A DNA stretch of 64,000 nucleotides from Babylonia areolata (taxonomy: Eukaryota > Mollusca > Gastropoda > Neogastropoda > Buccinidae), in contig NC_134895.1 in the NCBI RefSeq assembly GCF_041734735.1, positions 9,178,733 to 9,242,732 on the forward strand. The letters run 5' to 3'. Under the pieces are notes generated by a model, which was given only the letters and a program-made list of their open reading frames with translations, did no database searches and was not told the origin of the DNA. Shown one piece after another: positions 44,455-62,645 of this stretch (position 1 is its first letter; every line of letters starts with the position of its first letter). The position numbers and the translations under genes are program-made.

Positions 44455-45870
44455 GTAAGTGTTCTCAGGATTTTTTGGTTAAACATTGAAAATATGAAAC
44501 TTCTGATTGAAAAGTAATGGATCGACCATCGTGTCAGTTATGGTCAGTCTGTAGTGGTCATGTGGAACTTGAGTTTAAACTTACTTTATAAAATGAATTG
44601 AAGTTGATTTATGAAGACGGGCATAGTTTTAGTAAATAACAACAGTTCTGTTTTGTATGTTTTATTACTCGTATTAGATCGTACGTCATCGTCAACATGG
44701 ACATTTGACTTGGTTTTACTTGAAAGTCAGTGTGATCTGACAAATGTGATTTTATCCATCGTCTCAGTCCGTTAAGATTTCAATCCTCTACGTTTTTTTT
44801 TTTTTTTTTTAATACAGCTGCGCTTTGTCACTCATTATGAATAAGTTTTTTGACTCTTGTTCTTTGACTTTAATTCAAACTCCGTAAATTTGTCAGAACT
44901 ACAGTCATGCCCTTTACCTCCCACCAGTCCCAGTAGAAAGGTCACTGTCCCCCATGAGCAAACAACACATTATTCAATTTACTGTCATGAGGGTGATGCG
45001 AGCAGCAGCAAAGAAGTGACAGTGTTAAATGTGATAATCTCATGCAGTGTAACTGGTTTAGTGGTTATTCACTTATTCAGTTATTGCATACCCATATCAG
45101 ATGTGGAAAAGAAAAATTTTGATATGTGTAATATCAGATCATCTCTGGCAGTGATGTAATTTTCTCTACTATTTCACTTTCAATCACTTGCCATGGAAAT
45201 GCATTAACCTGTTTAGTGCCTGTAGAGTGTAAGACATCAGTTGAAGCCCAAGTCACTCCAACACAAAATGTTGCCATAGCCACTGACGTCCTGCATCTGG
45301 TGTGATTTTTCCTTCATCGGAGTTTGGTTCAATGAACACAGACTCTGAAAGGTTAGTTTAATGTGACTGGATTATAAGAATACTCTTTAAATGAGCGTAT
45401 GTAAGGTGGAAAACCCCATTCTTCTTTTGCTAACTGAACTACCTTGATGCATGAGAAAAATGGGTTTGCATCAAATGATCAAGCAAAATGGGCATTGGAA
45501 ACTTTGTCCAGCAAAGACAAGTGGTCCCTGTCAATGGATTTATATAACTTTACAGTCTGTGCAAATGATTATGTATGCTAATATAGTTGAGTTTCTATCT
45601 TGTCTGATAACTGGTTTGAACTTGAAGGTGATGACAATGACAGTGACAAAACTGACAGCAACATGTGATTAAACTGACAGCAATATTCAGTGCTTTGTCC
45701 AGTCCATCTATCCAATCAGACATCAATTTTGAGCAGGTTGCAATGTCTGACAGTAAGCAACATTTGAGAAGAGCAGGAGGAGAGAGAGAGGAGTGGTGTA
45801 GGACAGTTTACACATGCGTATGAATTAATAGTATAATAATACCTGACTTGTCTTTACAGCTAAAAGCAGC

Positions 45871-50810
<4,940 letters not shown>

Positions 50811-53663
50811 ACTCCTGTCCAGAGGATTTGTGTGTGTGTGTGAGTGCTTGTGTGTTTGTGTGTGTGTGTGTGTGTGTGATTATTTGTGTGCGTGTGTGTG
50901 TATGAATGTTTGCGTGTGTTCCTGCAAACTTGCCATGTCCATGGTGTCTGTTCTAGCATCTTTGGTCAGATTATTGTGTGAGCAAGTTGATTAGATTCAC
51001 CCAACAGGCATGATACTTTGCTAGCTAAGTGGGTGGTGCAGTGGCTTTCCAGTAGTTTGGTTTGTGAAATATACTCTGTATTATGCACCAGCCATTGTGA
51101 ATGTAGTATGGCAGCATCAGTGATTACGGAAAGAACAGCAGTTTCTGTAAAAACCCTCACCAGGAAATGAACAAGTGTAGGAGGGGCAGTATGTGAGCAA
51201 AGAAGGCAACAAATATCAGCTTTGTTCACCGGGTGTGCATTATGGGTAAGTATGTGCAGTGCATAATAACCTCACCAAACAGTGTGCCCAGTTGTTCAAC
51301 TTGAAGTCAATAAAACAACCAGGAAATGTCAACCATTGCCATTTTGTGAGAAAGATGTGCGGGATGCTGGGTTAATCATGTTCACAGTTTTGGTCAGCTC
51401 TGTGACTTTAAGACTAAAAGTATGTTGCCACGCTTGGCAATATTGTTATTCGTACTGATATTTAGTGTCTGTGGATACTTGAACAGCAAGAACAGATGAG
51501 AGTCTGTCTCTGAATTTCTTTTTTGTATGAGAGTCTCTCTCTGTCTCTCTCTCCTTGTCTCTGTCGCTCTTTTTCTTTTCTCTCTCAGTCTCTTTTATTT
51601 TTTGATTGATCAATAAAGAGGACCATAGCGATAAGGGTGGGAAACAGAGCATGTGAAGAAACAATTCTGTATTGTGTGCTCATCGTGTGTGTGGGTGCGT
51701 ATGCATGCATCATTGCATGTGAATACAACTTTGGATGTAGTCAAGGTTGTGCATATTAGATTTCTGCATATCAGTTTTAGGTTTTGTGTGGTCTTGACCA
51801 AAGATGTCACAAAACAACCACCAAACAAACAAGAGGAAAAGATAGTGGTATCCAAACAATTTCTACATATCAACTAAAGGTTTTGTTTGGTTTTGGCCAA
51901 AGATGTCACAAACGCCACCAACCAAGCAAAAAAAATGATAGTGGTATTCAGATCACTGACAGTAGTTATGCTCATTCTTTGTAATGAGCTTTGATTTCTT
52001 GTTTCCTATTTATTTTATTTTTTTTTAATCCATGACATTTGATTCAACTGTAGTCTGTACATGATACAGTGTGAATTAAATCCCAAGTCTGATCATGTGG
52101 TTTGTGTGCGTTACGAAAGCACAGTTATTTCCCTTAACCAGCGTTTTGAAACAGAGTAAAGAAAACCAGACCAAACCCCTTACTGAACAGGAAAATTGTG
52201 CTGCTCGTTTTTTTTTGTGGCTTGTTGCTGTGATATTTGATATGGAGAATAGTTACACTATGTCTTGTGTTTGCTTTTATGTTGGACAGGACAGCATGAG
52301 TTGTTGAGAACTTAGTTACTTAAACTTCTTTTGGATACCGGTGTTGTATAGCTCAGTGGCTTTTGTTTTGCCTTTCTGCGTCTGTGGATGTGTATGTGTT
52401 TCCTGAAATAGAGATTTTATTCAATGATTTTTTTTTTTATTATTCCAAGACACTACATCCAAAGTGTGTATGAATCGTATTTTATGCATGTTGGTATGTG
52501 TATGTGCACACACATGAGTGAGACACGGTCGTGATTCTTGAAAATGAAGAAGTCAGAATACTCAAGCTGTTCCTGTGTTTTGTGAACCGTTTTGCACAGT
52601 CGCCTTAGATGAAATTTCTTTATGCCCAGGTGCAGGTGCACAGAAAGAAACACACACACCACACACAGGGGTCAGTCAGGTTTTTTTCCTCCCTTGAAGG
52701 AAATTGCTCTTGATGTGTTTTGAATTTAAGTTTGAGTGTGTTCTTTTTGAGATTATGGATTTAACAGCTGAAACTAGTGCGCAGGAAGTGACAGATTGTA
52801 ATTAGTAGGAATACTTGATTTTTTTTTTTTAACTGTAGATTTGTGTCTTTGTCATACATTAATTTCTACTGATGCATATATATATATATATATATATATA
52901 ATGTTGCTGAATTTTTATGATGTGTACTCTAGGGAACACATGGGTTGGCATATTTCAGTGTCAAATGGACTTTCATATTGACATTTTAGTGATTGAAAAA
53001 AATGGTTTCCTTTAATTTACCTTGTTTTAGTATTAAAGATAAGCACTGAAGTTAATTGGCCCCTCAACCTTGACAGCAAACTCTTCAGTATTACAAACAT
53101 CAGTCATTCCCACCCATGAGGACATGAAAGGTCAGAAGCCAGCATTGATAGTGTCTGAATACACATAATGTGGACTAGTTCAACAGGTTTTCATTTCAGA
53201 TTTGGCATAATAACATAACTGACATTAAGTTAACTCTATAACTGAATCAATAAAGGACCTGATTATCTTTTTAATCATGTAGTTTTTGACATGGAGTTTG
53301 TATGTGTAAATGTGCGTGTGTGTGTTTTCATCGGGGATATATGGCTGCACTGACAGAAACACTTGATTTAATCAGAGTAGTTCTGGATAAACTTTGAAGG
53401 GATATCTGGGGATCTCAGCTATGTCAGTGTCATCCTTCTATAATCTCTTAACTGACTCCGAGAGGAGCGAGTGAATAAACTGCTGTGACGCAGAGGCTTT
53501 TGTCTGGTCTGAATTTAAGTTTTGGTTTTGTCAGTGTATAATGTGTGTGGGGATGGGATGGGTGTCGGTGTGTTTGCCTTCATCTGTTTGATCTTGAAAT
53601 ACTGTGCTCTATGCATGCTTGGATCTGTATGTGTGTGTGTGTGTGTGTGTTGCTGTGCATGCA

Positions 53664-53699
<36 letters not shown>

Positions 53700-54485
53700 G
53701 TTTAAGCATGAACACGTGCACAGACATACACATGCATGCACCAAGCATGTATAGTGCATCTTCATGTCAGTGTTCATGATTGAACTGTCCAGAGGAGTGG
53801 AGAAAGAACGTATCCACACAATTTTTGTTGTAAAGTTAATTTCAGCTCATTTCATGCACAAATACACACACACAGAAGCATGGATAAACAAAATTGATCC
53901 AGCTTTTCTCATTCTCTGTCTCTCTCTCCCTCTCTGTTACTTTCCCTTCCAATAATTGTGTCATAAATACAGGGTCAAAGTCTGAAATGAGTGGAATAAC
54001 CATAGATATCGAACATACGGCTTGATCACAGCCACACGATGAGTTAGTTTTTCAGACCAGCAGCAATACAAGAGTTTGTGGAAATGATGTTGACTTAAGA
54101 GCTTAGGCGGGAAGTGTGGTTTAAAAAAAAAAGTTTCGTTCTCCAGAGCTTAGTGAATAATAATATGGATGGAATGTTGTTTGAAATCACAAAGCAGCCG
54201 AAGCATTATACCTGTATGGTGTGTGCACACCGACAGCATTGTTGGCTAGCAGTGTTTATCTAGCAAAGTACAAGTGTTTGTTTTGTAACTCACCTCGAGG
54301 GAGGGTTCTCTCTGTTGCTGGTATTTAGTATGCTATCACCTTTCATAATACATGCTGCAGCTTGTGTGTTTGTGTGGTGAGGGGGATATAGGGGGTAGGG
54401 GAGAAGGAGGATAGAAGGGGTGGGTGGGGGAGCTGAAAGTAGGGTGGTGAGGAGTAGGGTAAGGAGCAGGATATTGGATGTGTGT
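50811..54485. other. HCCS 3' flank, no gene seen
   Basis: TG tracts at 50826-50905 and 53630-53650 and CA at 53667-53697. AATAAA at about 51309, 51612 and 53249 are possible HCCS polyadenylation signals. A second copy of the 49230 repeat is at 52735-52800. Open frames here are short with no family features. Confidence 0.5.
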
Positions 54486-54488
54486 TGA

Positions 54489-54866
54489 TGGGCGCAATAG
54501 CCGAACGGTTAAAGCGTTGGACTTTCAATCTGAGGGTCCTGGGTTCGAATCACGGTGACGGTGCCTGGTGGGTAAAGGGTGGAGATTTTTACGATCTCCC
54601 AGGTCAACATATGTGCAGACCTGCCAGTGCCTGAACCCCCTTCGTGTGTATACGCAAGCAGAAGATCAAATACGCACGTTAAAGATCCTGTAATCCATGT
54701 CAGCGTTTGGTGGGTTATGGAAACAAGAACATACCCAGCATGCACATCCCCGAAAACGGAGTATGGCTGCCTACATGGCGGGATAAAAACGGTCATACAC
54801 GTAAAAGCCCACTCGCGTATATACGGGTGAGCGTGGGAGTTGCAGCCCACGAACGAAGAAGAAGAA
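54489..54866 (+). mobile_element. SINE A, complete copy
   Basis: GGGCGCAATAGCCGAACGGT, GGGTTCGAATCACGG, CAACATATGTGCAGACC, GTAATCCATGTCAGCG and terminal (GAA)n. GGATGTGTG flanks both ends (54476-54484 and 54867-54875). Confidence 0.92.
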
Positions 54867-54869
54867 GGA

Positions 54870-56241
54870 TGTGTGATCATCAGTTAGTCTTGAAGCAAGC
54901 ATCATGGAATGCGTTGTATGGTGGTGTAGCGCGGACAACCTCACCTCTCCATTCCAACAGTCATTTGTGCTTCTCCACACACCCACACAGATACAAGAAT
55001 GCATCTATTCTATGTGCATGCGTACAAGCAAACATGTTCGGAAGCACGTGCACATTGTAGCAAGTGTAAACACGCACACATATATGCAAGCATATATTAA
55101 TTTTTTCGTACATGATAGTGAAGGGAAACAACGCATGTAGCAACTAAGGAAATTTTCATTACAAAAGAACTACACAAATGTGCACAGAAAAATGAAATAA
55201 ATAAATGAAAAAAGATTAAATTAAATAGGTGGAATAGAAAAGGGGAAGGGGGGGGAAAAGTTGAAGGATGAAAAAAAAAATCCCAACCCTGAAAACGCAG
55301 CAACCGACAGTCATTTGATATCCCTCTGAGAGAGCCAACTGTGTGCCTAAAATGACCGCACTTTCTTCCCCCGTGGAGTCACTAGGTATCTTGGCAATGG
55401 CAGTGCACTATCGCCCTGTGGCTAGTGACCCAGAGGAGACACCAAACACAGTTTAGTGGTGTCTCCAATCCTTATGAAGAAAAAAAAAAAAAAAAAAAAT
55501 GGAATCGAAACAATTTGTTCAATTTGGCTGACATGAAAGTGACAAATCACAACTCCCAAGACAGCCATCCTCAAAACTATATTAAAGGGAGCGTACCTTG
55601 TACATAAAAAAGGGAAAAAAATCACGAAAATGTCATACTTATTTCCCCTTTGTTTTCGTTTGCCGTCCACCTTGGAATCTGTGAAACTGACAAGAACAAT
55701 CTGACTAACGTTTCACTCTGTGCCCGCTCCCGGCCACACAATCACACTCGCAGTACACGGACACACACACACACACACACACACACACTGACACTGACAC
55801 TGACGGACACACGACCGATTCTCCTTTACCATCTCCGTCATCTATGAAATATGCACAAACACATGCACCACAATTCACCCACTCCCCGCTCCCTTTCTCC
55901 TATTTTGACACGAATATATCCGACAACAATCTTGATTAATGTCCGTTTCCAAAGAAGCCGCGATGAATTATTCCGTCAGGCAAGGGGAAATTACACGCGA
56001 ACCCACGCGGGTTCTCCAGCTATCAGTTTTCAGAGGTTATACCCCTTGGGTCTGCTGTCGGTTTATCGGATCGCAACAGAGGGGTGGAAATGAATATTTG
56101 ATAAACCACAAACAAAACGTGCGGTTCAGCAAGTGTGGTTCCCTCACACAGATTCTCACAGACAACAGCTTGTAGGCAGTAAATTAAATTTGAACCAAAA
56201 GATCGGTCATGACATGAGCAGGCACATGAATATTTAAAAAC

Positions 56242-56272
<31 letters not shown>

Positions 56273-56340
56273 TTTTTCCCCTTTGTTTTTATAGGCGATC
56301 AGGGAGAATGTTGCGGATGGAAAGTCTACGCTTCTGAATC
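54870..56340. other. No gene seen; two small hairpins
   Basis: Perfect inverted repeats GTCACTAG/CTAGTGAC (55378-55385, 55422-55429) and GGAGACACCA/TGGTGTCTCC (55435-55444, 55457-55466) sit side by side. CA tracts at 55760-55790 and 56248-56273. Otherwise unassigned. Confidence 0.4.
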
Positions 56341-56354
56341 TTTGCATATGCTCA

Positions 56355-56660
56355 CGAATCACCAAGGGCGCAACAGCCTGGACTTTCAATCTGAGTGTAC
56401 CGCCGGGGTTCGAATCTCAGCAAAGACACCTGGTGGGTAAAGGATGGAGATTTTTCCGATCTCCCATGTCAACATTTGTCCAGACCTGCTAGTGTCTGAA
56501 CCTCTTACGTGTGTATACACACGCAGAGGATCAAATACGCACGTTAAAGATCCTGTAATCCATGTCAGCGTTCGGTCGGTTATGGAAAACGGAGTATGTC
56601 TGCCTACATGGTGGGGGTAAATAAACAAAACGGTCATACACGTAAAATGTTACATGTCTG
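56355..56660 (+). mobile_element. SINE A, degraded copy
   Basis: Head with deletions (GGGCGCAACAGCCTGGACTT, then GGGTTCGAATCTC). The body has GGTGGGTAAAGGATGGAGAT and CACGTTAAAGATCCTGTAAT. It lacks a stretch after GGTTATGGAAA and the normal tail. Confidence 0.85.
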
Positions 56661-56664
56661 TCTG

Positions 56665-57169
56665 AGTTGTTATGTGTGCGTGCCTGAAAAATTCGACTGA
56701 ATGACACAGGAAACAAAATGATGAGTGCCCACTGACAGTTGTCACTGAGTCGGATCTAACCAGGAAGGCAGCCCGTGTTGCGCAAATGAACCCGTCAGTG
56801 TTTGAAAAGCGCTTAGAGCTTGGTCTCCATATCAAATCAAATCAAGGGAAAAGGCGTGTTTTTGTCGTGCAGCACTGTAACCACAGACACAGGCTACAAA
56901 AGGCCTCGTCCGCCGCAGTGGTTCCACTCAAATAAATCTTACTTGTGTTTCATATCAGTTTCAGTCTTCCGCGTGGCCGCCGTTGCCACGGAAGCTGTGA
57001 AAGGTGGATACACAACCGGACTAGGAAACTGAAATCCTATTTTTTTGAGGAAGTTTGTGGGTTTACTTCAGTTAGTATCTCATCATATGAATAATTTGCT
57101 AATCTACATATGAAATGGTCTTAATCTGCGACTTATTCAGTTGTTCTTAAACTTGCATTGTGGCCCTAG

Positions 57170-57217
<48 letters not shown>

Positions 57218-58120
57218 ACGTGTATATGTATGCGTGCGCGCACGCGCGTGTGTATGTGTGTGTGAGTGTGTGTGACTGAGTGAGCGTCAGTGCATTTTTT
57301 TTTAAAGGTTCCTTGTTATATAATTATGTGTTTATAACCAAGTTTAATTTTATGATTAAGACTTATTAACTAATGTATTTGTATGTCGAACCTTCGCATA
57401 TATATCGTGAACACGTTGATGGTGCAACGTCCCTCCGTCCCTCACCCACAACCATCTCCTGCCATGTTAATTCGTGCGAGTGTTTTGATTTAAATCATAG
57501 AATGAATGTCTTCACTTTTAAAAGCCGTTAAAATGAAGGTTTGTTTTCTTTACGACGAGCCTAAAGGCAGTAAAGGCAAATTTCTGTATTCTGTATCAGA
57601 CAATGAAGTCACTGATTCATTGATTGATTGATTACTTCTCTGTTGCGTCTTATTTACACTGTGTAAGTATGCTGATAGAAAGCGCGCGAAGCCGCAATAA
57701 TAGCTGACTTTGTGTGCCTTCAAGTTGTCCTGCTTGCCAAATTGTCTGATTTTTTTTTTTTTTTTTTTTGGTTATTGTGGTTGCAGCCTCTGCTACAATG
57801 GAAACATAGATATAGTTAGAGAGAACATCTCCCTCCCCTAGCCAGCCGAAGTAAATTTTAGGAAGAAATTAATGATGTGACGTCACCGGGGACTGTCACC
57901 GACGGACACACATGCTGTCAATCATATCCAAAGCCCGGCCCTCGGTCACACATCACACAGTGTGTTTTCCGATTGTGGTGGAAGTTCGAGAAAATAGTAT
58001 TATAATTTTTTGTGTGTGTGCATAAAACAGCATGCACGAAAGACGTATGCCTTGGGTCAGTGATGGCAACCACTGAATATGGCATACAGCGTCATGTGAT
58101 AGCTGCAAACAAAAAAAATT
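56665..58120. other. No gene seen; TG tract and CRE-like site
   Basis: TG at 57174-57215. TGACGTCA at about 57878-57885 is a full CRE palindrome in a moderately GC-rich 100 bp, but no coding exon follows convincingly. Confidence 0.4.
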
Positions 58121-58129
58121 CATTTGTAT

Positions 58130-58523
58130 TTGTATTTCTTTCTATCACAACAAATTTCTCTGTGTGAAATTCGGGCTGCTCTCCCCTACACTACAGCGCC
58201 ACCCTTTTTTTTTTTTTTTTTTTGTATTTTTTTTTTTGCATGCAGTTTTATTTGTTTTTCCTATCGATGTGGATTTTTTTTTTACAGAATTTTGCCAGGA
58301 ACAACCCTTTTGTTGCCGTGGGTTCTTTTACGTGCGCTAAGTGCATGCTGCACACGGGACCTCGGTTTATCGTCTCATCCGAATGACTAGCGTCCAGACC
58401 ACCACTCAAGGTCTAGTGGAGGGGGAGAAAATATCGGCGGCTGAACCGTGATTCGAACCAGCGCGCTCAGATTCTCTCGCTTCCTAGGCGGACGCGTTAC
58501 CTCTAGGCCATCACTCCACATCT
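58130..58523 (-). mobile_element. SINE B, near-complete reverse copy
   Basis: From the tail (ATTTGTATTTCTTTC, ATCACAACAAATTTCTCTGT) to the tRNA-like head (ATTCGAACCAGCGCGCTCAG, CCTCTAGGCCATCACTCCAC). Confidence 0.85.
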
Positions 58524-58924
58524 ACCTACACATACAGCGAAGCACAAATCTTAACCTTGGAAGACCAAATGAAAGTTGCCTAGCTAGCCAGTTATGTTTA
58601 ATGTTATATTCATACTGAATATCCAGATCATATGAAAATATATATGGACGGGTCAGAAACTGATAAAAAGGCGGGTTCTGCATATTTAATACCTGACCTG
58701 AAGATAGAAAAATCGTTTCATACTGGAAAGAGCAAATCTCTTTTCTTTTTTTCTTTTCTTTTTTCTAACAGCTGAACTCACTGCCAGATTATGACGGCTT
58801 TGAGTTTTCTGACTCATTTTTACACGAGACATATTTCGCAGTATTTTCTGTGTTGATTCCAAGTCAGTACTTCAGGCACTACAATCACCATGTTGAAATT
58901 ACAGACAAGATGTGAAAATATATT

Positions 58925-59055
58925 TGAAATACCCCAGAAAACGGGGTATGGCTGCCTATATACATGGCGGGGTAAAAAAGGTCATACACGTAAAAGCCTA
59001 CTCGTGTACATACGAGTGAACGTGGGAGTTGCAGCCCACGAACGAAGAAGAAGAA
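58925..59055 (+). mobile_element. SINE A, 5'-truncated copy
   Basis: Only the last 130 bp: AAACGGGGTATGGCTGCC, CATACACGTAAAAGCC, GGGAGTTGCAGCCCACGAAC and (GAA)n. Confidence 0.88.
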
Positions 59056-59479
59056 GAAAATTGAAATCAGCTACTTAGTCAGCGAGGCTCTCCATTCAGT
59101 CACGTTCTGTTGGATACCATCACATTCTTCACTTCATTACAATGATAAAGCGGACAGAGCGGTTAAACAAGGAGCAAAGTGTCGTCCGAAGTCAGTTCAG
59201 TTAATATTGATAGTCCCCTGTCCTTACAAAAATTGTATAGTTTAGTGGAATCGTATTCACTGAAACAGTACCAGAGTTCCCTCACGAAACACAATAAAAA
59301 GTTCATGAATTTTACAATTAGCGATGTAAAAAAGTTTCCACGAAAATCGAAAAATAACACCCCTTGTGTGCAGATAGAAAACTAATTCTTTTAGAATCCA
59401 AATATAACAGAAATAATTATTGGATGTCAACAGCTAGGCCGTACGAAATTCTTTTCCACCAAAAGAACAGCCATGCCAC

Positions 59480-59646
59480 CAGAACAATTGCTTCATTACC
59501 CGTAATGCACTGGGATTTCCTGTTCAGACAAGCACAGCTATGGCGGCTCCTCTGTTGTCATGTCTGACGTCGTATATTGCTGTCGACTGTATTTCATTTC
59601 TGGGCACCCGACAACTTATCATTTCAGGATATTGCTCCAAGATAAG
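59480..59646 (+). other. Candidate first exon and promoter of an unidentified gene
   Basis: ATG at 59540 opens MAAPLLSCLTSYIAVDCISF, LGTRQLIISGYCSKI and then meets AAG|GTAGCC at 59646, a weak donor just before an in-frame stop. Upstream, ACCCGTAATGCACTGGGATT resembles a reverse ZNF143/Staf-type promoter motif. The protein start was not recognised, and no downstream exon was found in the window. Confidence 0.3.
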
Positions 59647-59671
59647 GTAGCCTTAGCTTTCCAACCCCACC

Positions 59672-59675
<4 letters not shown>

Positions 59676-59709
<34 letters not shown>

Positions 59710-59784
59710 CGCGCGCGCGCGTGTGTGTTTGTGTGTGCGTGCGTGTGTGTGTGCGTGTGTGTATGCGCGTGTGTGTGTGTGACT

Positions 59785-59832
<48 letters not shown>

Positions 59833-59930
59833 GTCTTCAGTGGTATCAACAGCAGGGACGGCGTGCTCAGGAAATAAGAGGGTCAGATGTCCAGCACATG
59901 ACTCTGTTATCCGGAGTTCAGGACTATGGA

Positions 59931-59988
<58 letters not shown>

Positions 59989-60240
59989 ATGCGTGTGCGC
60001 GTGCGTGTATGTGTGTAAATGTGTGTGTGCGTGCGTGTGTGCGCGCGTGTGTGTGTGTGTGCGTGTGTATGTGCGCGCGCTCGCGCGTGTGTATGCACGT
60101 GTGTGTGTGTGCGTGCGGGCGCGCGTGTGTATGTGTGTATTTGTGAAAGCGTACGACGTGTGTGCGTGCGTGTGTGTGTACTAACGTACGTGTGTATGTA
60201 TGCGCGCACGCACGCGCGCGCGCGCGTGTGTGTGTAAGAC
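59676..60240. repeat. (TG)n/(CG) compound microsatellites
   Basis: TG and CGCG-rich blocks at 59676-59832 and 59934-60235. Alternating purine-pyrimidine sequence of this length can form Z-DNA. All overlapping frames are artefacts. Confidence 0.95.
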
Positions 60241-60682
60241 TGAGACAGAAAATTGGGGAAGAGTAGTAAACAGATTTTTTTCCAGACTGTGAATGTTGAG
60301 ACAGAGAAAATCTTGAGAGCAGAAAGCGACAATGGTGGGAGAAAAGGAGGGGGTGGGGTGGGGGCGGGGGGGAGTGGGAGAGAGAGACAGAGAGAGAGAG
60401 AGACAGAGAGACACAGAGAGAGACACAGAGAGAGATTTGTCACGAAAGGAGAGAGCCCCTGTGAGGAAATAGTGACGGACCTGTCAGCCAAAACAGCGGG
60501 AGGCCTGACACAAGTGTTTCTTATTATCTTTATCAAAGTTTTAATTCCCGGAGGTCACCTTATGCAAGTAAAAAAGGTCACTCACAGCTATCATTGACGT
60601 GACGCTGTAGGCCACTATTGGAAGCCAACGCTGACCCGCGACGTACGAATTTCGTGCATGTTGTTTTATGCCAAATGCTTAC

Positions 60683-60995
60683 ATGTGGAGTGATGCTGGC
60701 CTAGTGGTCTGGACGCTAGTCATTCGGATGAGACGATAAACCGAGGTCCCGTGTGCAGCATGCACTTAGCGCACGTAAAAGAACCCACGGCAACAAAAGG
60801 GTTGTTCCTGGCAAAATTCTGTAGAAAAATCCACATCGATAGGAAAAACAAATAAAACTGCATGCAGGAAAAAATACAAAAAAAAAAAAGAAAAAAAGGT
60901 GGCGCTGTAGTGTTGCGACTCTCTCTCCCTGGGGAGAGCAGCCCGAATTTCACACAGAGAAATCTGTTGTGATAAAAAGAAATACAAATACAAAT
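60683..60995 (+). mobile_element. SINE B copy with internal head deletion
   Basis: Starts TGTGGAGTGATGCTGGCCTA, then jumps to GTGGTCTGGACGCTAGTC, missing the B-box region. The core and tail are well kept, ending AGAAATACAAATACAAATAC. Confidence 0.85.
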
Positions 60996-61020
60996 ACAAA
61001 TGAGGCATGCACTGGAATCC

Positions 61021-61340
61021 CAAGGCAAGGCAAGGCAAGGCAAGGCAAGGCAAGGCAAGGCAGGGCAAGGCAAGGCAAGGCAAGGCAAGGCAGGGCAAGG
61101 CAAGGCAAGGCAAGGCAAGGCAGGGCAAGGCAAGGCAAGGCAAGGCAAGGCAAGGCAAGGCAAGGCAGGGCAAGGTAGGGCAAGGCAAGGCAGGGCAAGG
61201 CAAGGCAGGGCAAGGCAAGGCAAGGCAAGGCAAGGCAAGGCAAGGCAGGGCAGGGCAGGGCAAGGCAAGGCAAGGCAAGGCAGGGCAAGGCAGGGCAGGG
61301 CAAGGCAAGGCAAGGCAAGGCAAGGCAAGGCAAGGCAAGG
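61021..61340 (+). repeat. (AAGGC)n pentanucleotide satellite
   Basis: About 64 units of GGCAA with sporadic GGGCA variants. It lies just after the SINE B tail. Both strands are open in all frames (RQGKA and LPCLA repeats), which is artefactual. Confidence 0.97.
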
Positions 61341-61344
61341 AGTT

Positions 61345-61969
61345 TATTCCGTGTACCCCTGGGGGCATTGAAACATTACATACGTTCACCATCTACACAC
61401 ATCCAATAAATGCAAAAAGAGCGATGTCAGTCAAAAACAAGAAGTAGGCTCATTCGTTCAATCACTCAATATACACATTGACAAGTACTATTTCACTCAT
61501 AATACAAACAAACATACAAAAAACAGCAAAGAAAATCAATTGGAATGAAAAAAAAAAGCTTTGCATTCTACGCTCTGAAGTTTGGTGCCGCTGAAAAGAT
61601 CTTTGATCTGAGTAGAGATTTACAAAGACGAATAAGCATTAATGAATCCTGTCCCCATGACAGTTTACTACTTTTTTTAGATAGAAAATTTCATGTTTTT
61701 TTTTTTCTCGCTTTCGTTAGTAAATAGTCTATGCGTTTTTTTGTGTGATGGCAAGACAGTTTTGCTGTGAAAAAAAAAAAAAGAGAGAGAAGAAAACCTT
61801 CCCAAAATTTGACCGATGTTGGGTATATTATATTCCAGCGGAGTATTACACAGATTGAAAGCCTGAGGTTGAAAGTAGGCATCCTTTCTGGATTTGAGCC
61901 ACTATTAAACGTGCGCGCGTGTCAGTGTGAGCGCGTGTTTTGTGTATGTGTATCTGTGCGCGCGATCAC

Positions 61970-62020
<51 letters not shown>

Positions 62021-62455
62021 ATTTCACTGGTGCAAGCTGGCATTGCCCGTCAAATAAAAAGCGAAGGAGTACGTCAACATCGTATAACACACCTGCCATA
62101 GGTATTACCACAGAGGCAGCCAAAACATAAAGGGGGTGGAGAGAGTGTTTGTTCACCGACTGCCCCCAAACGGCCCTTATCAGGTTGATCTGGAGGGTGG
62201 TTTTGCTGTGCTGTCCTTAACAACGAAACATGTCCCTAACTGGCTGATGTAAGTGAAGAAGCGCGTGGGTTTGGGTTCATTCCAGCGCGACACCTGATCC
62301 CAAGACAATGTGGAACTGCTGGCATTGACTGGCCAGGATGCAATAATGCGATCGTGGGTTTTTACCGTCCGAGTTTGACTGAAAACTGTTCAGATATAGA
62401 CGGTATGGTGGGCGACTTAAAAAAAAAAAAAACACACAAAATAATATTCCTAATA
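61345..62455. other. No gene seen
   Basis: GA tract at 61970-62018. Several poly-A/T runs. TTTATTCCGTGTACCCCTGG at 61345 looks like the edge of a dispersed repeat. No family assigned. Confidence 0.35.
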
Positions 62456-62464
62456 ATGATTAGG

Positions 62465-62645
62465 GATGCAGAAGAAGAAGAAGAAGAAGAAACAGGGGGA
62501 AGAGGAGGAGAAGAAGGAGAAGAAGAAGAAGAAGCAGGAGGAGGAGGAGAAGAAGGAGAAGAAGAAGAAGAAGAAGGAGGAGGAGGAGGAGGATAAGAAG
62601 AAGAAGAAGAAGAAGAAGCAGGAGGAGGAGGAGGAGAAGATTGAT
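62465..62645 (+). repeat. (GAA)n/(GGA)n purine tract
   Basis: About 175 bp of uninterrupted purines on the plus strand apart from single breaks. A mirror-repeat composition that can form triplex DNA. Confidence 0.95.

Noticed and set aside
57860-57980. Promoter of a further gene at the TGACGTCA site
   Set aside because: No coding exon or splice site with protein similarity follows. Kept only as a note in the region entry.
60720-61447. Leu/Pro/Cys and Arg/Gln/Gly/Lys frames on both strands
   Set aside because: The AAGGC pentamer array is open in every frame, which is a property of the repeat.
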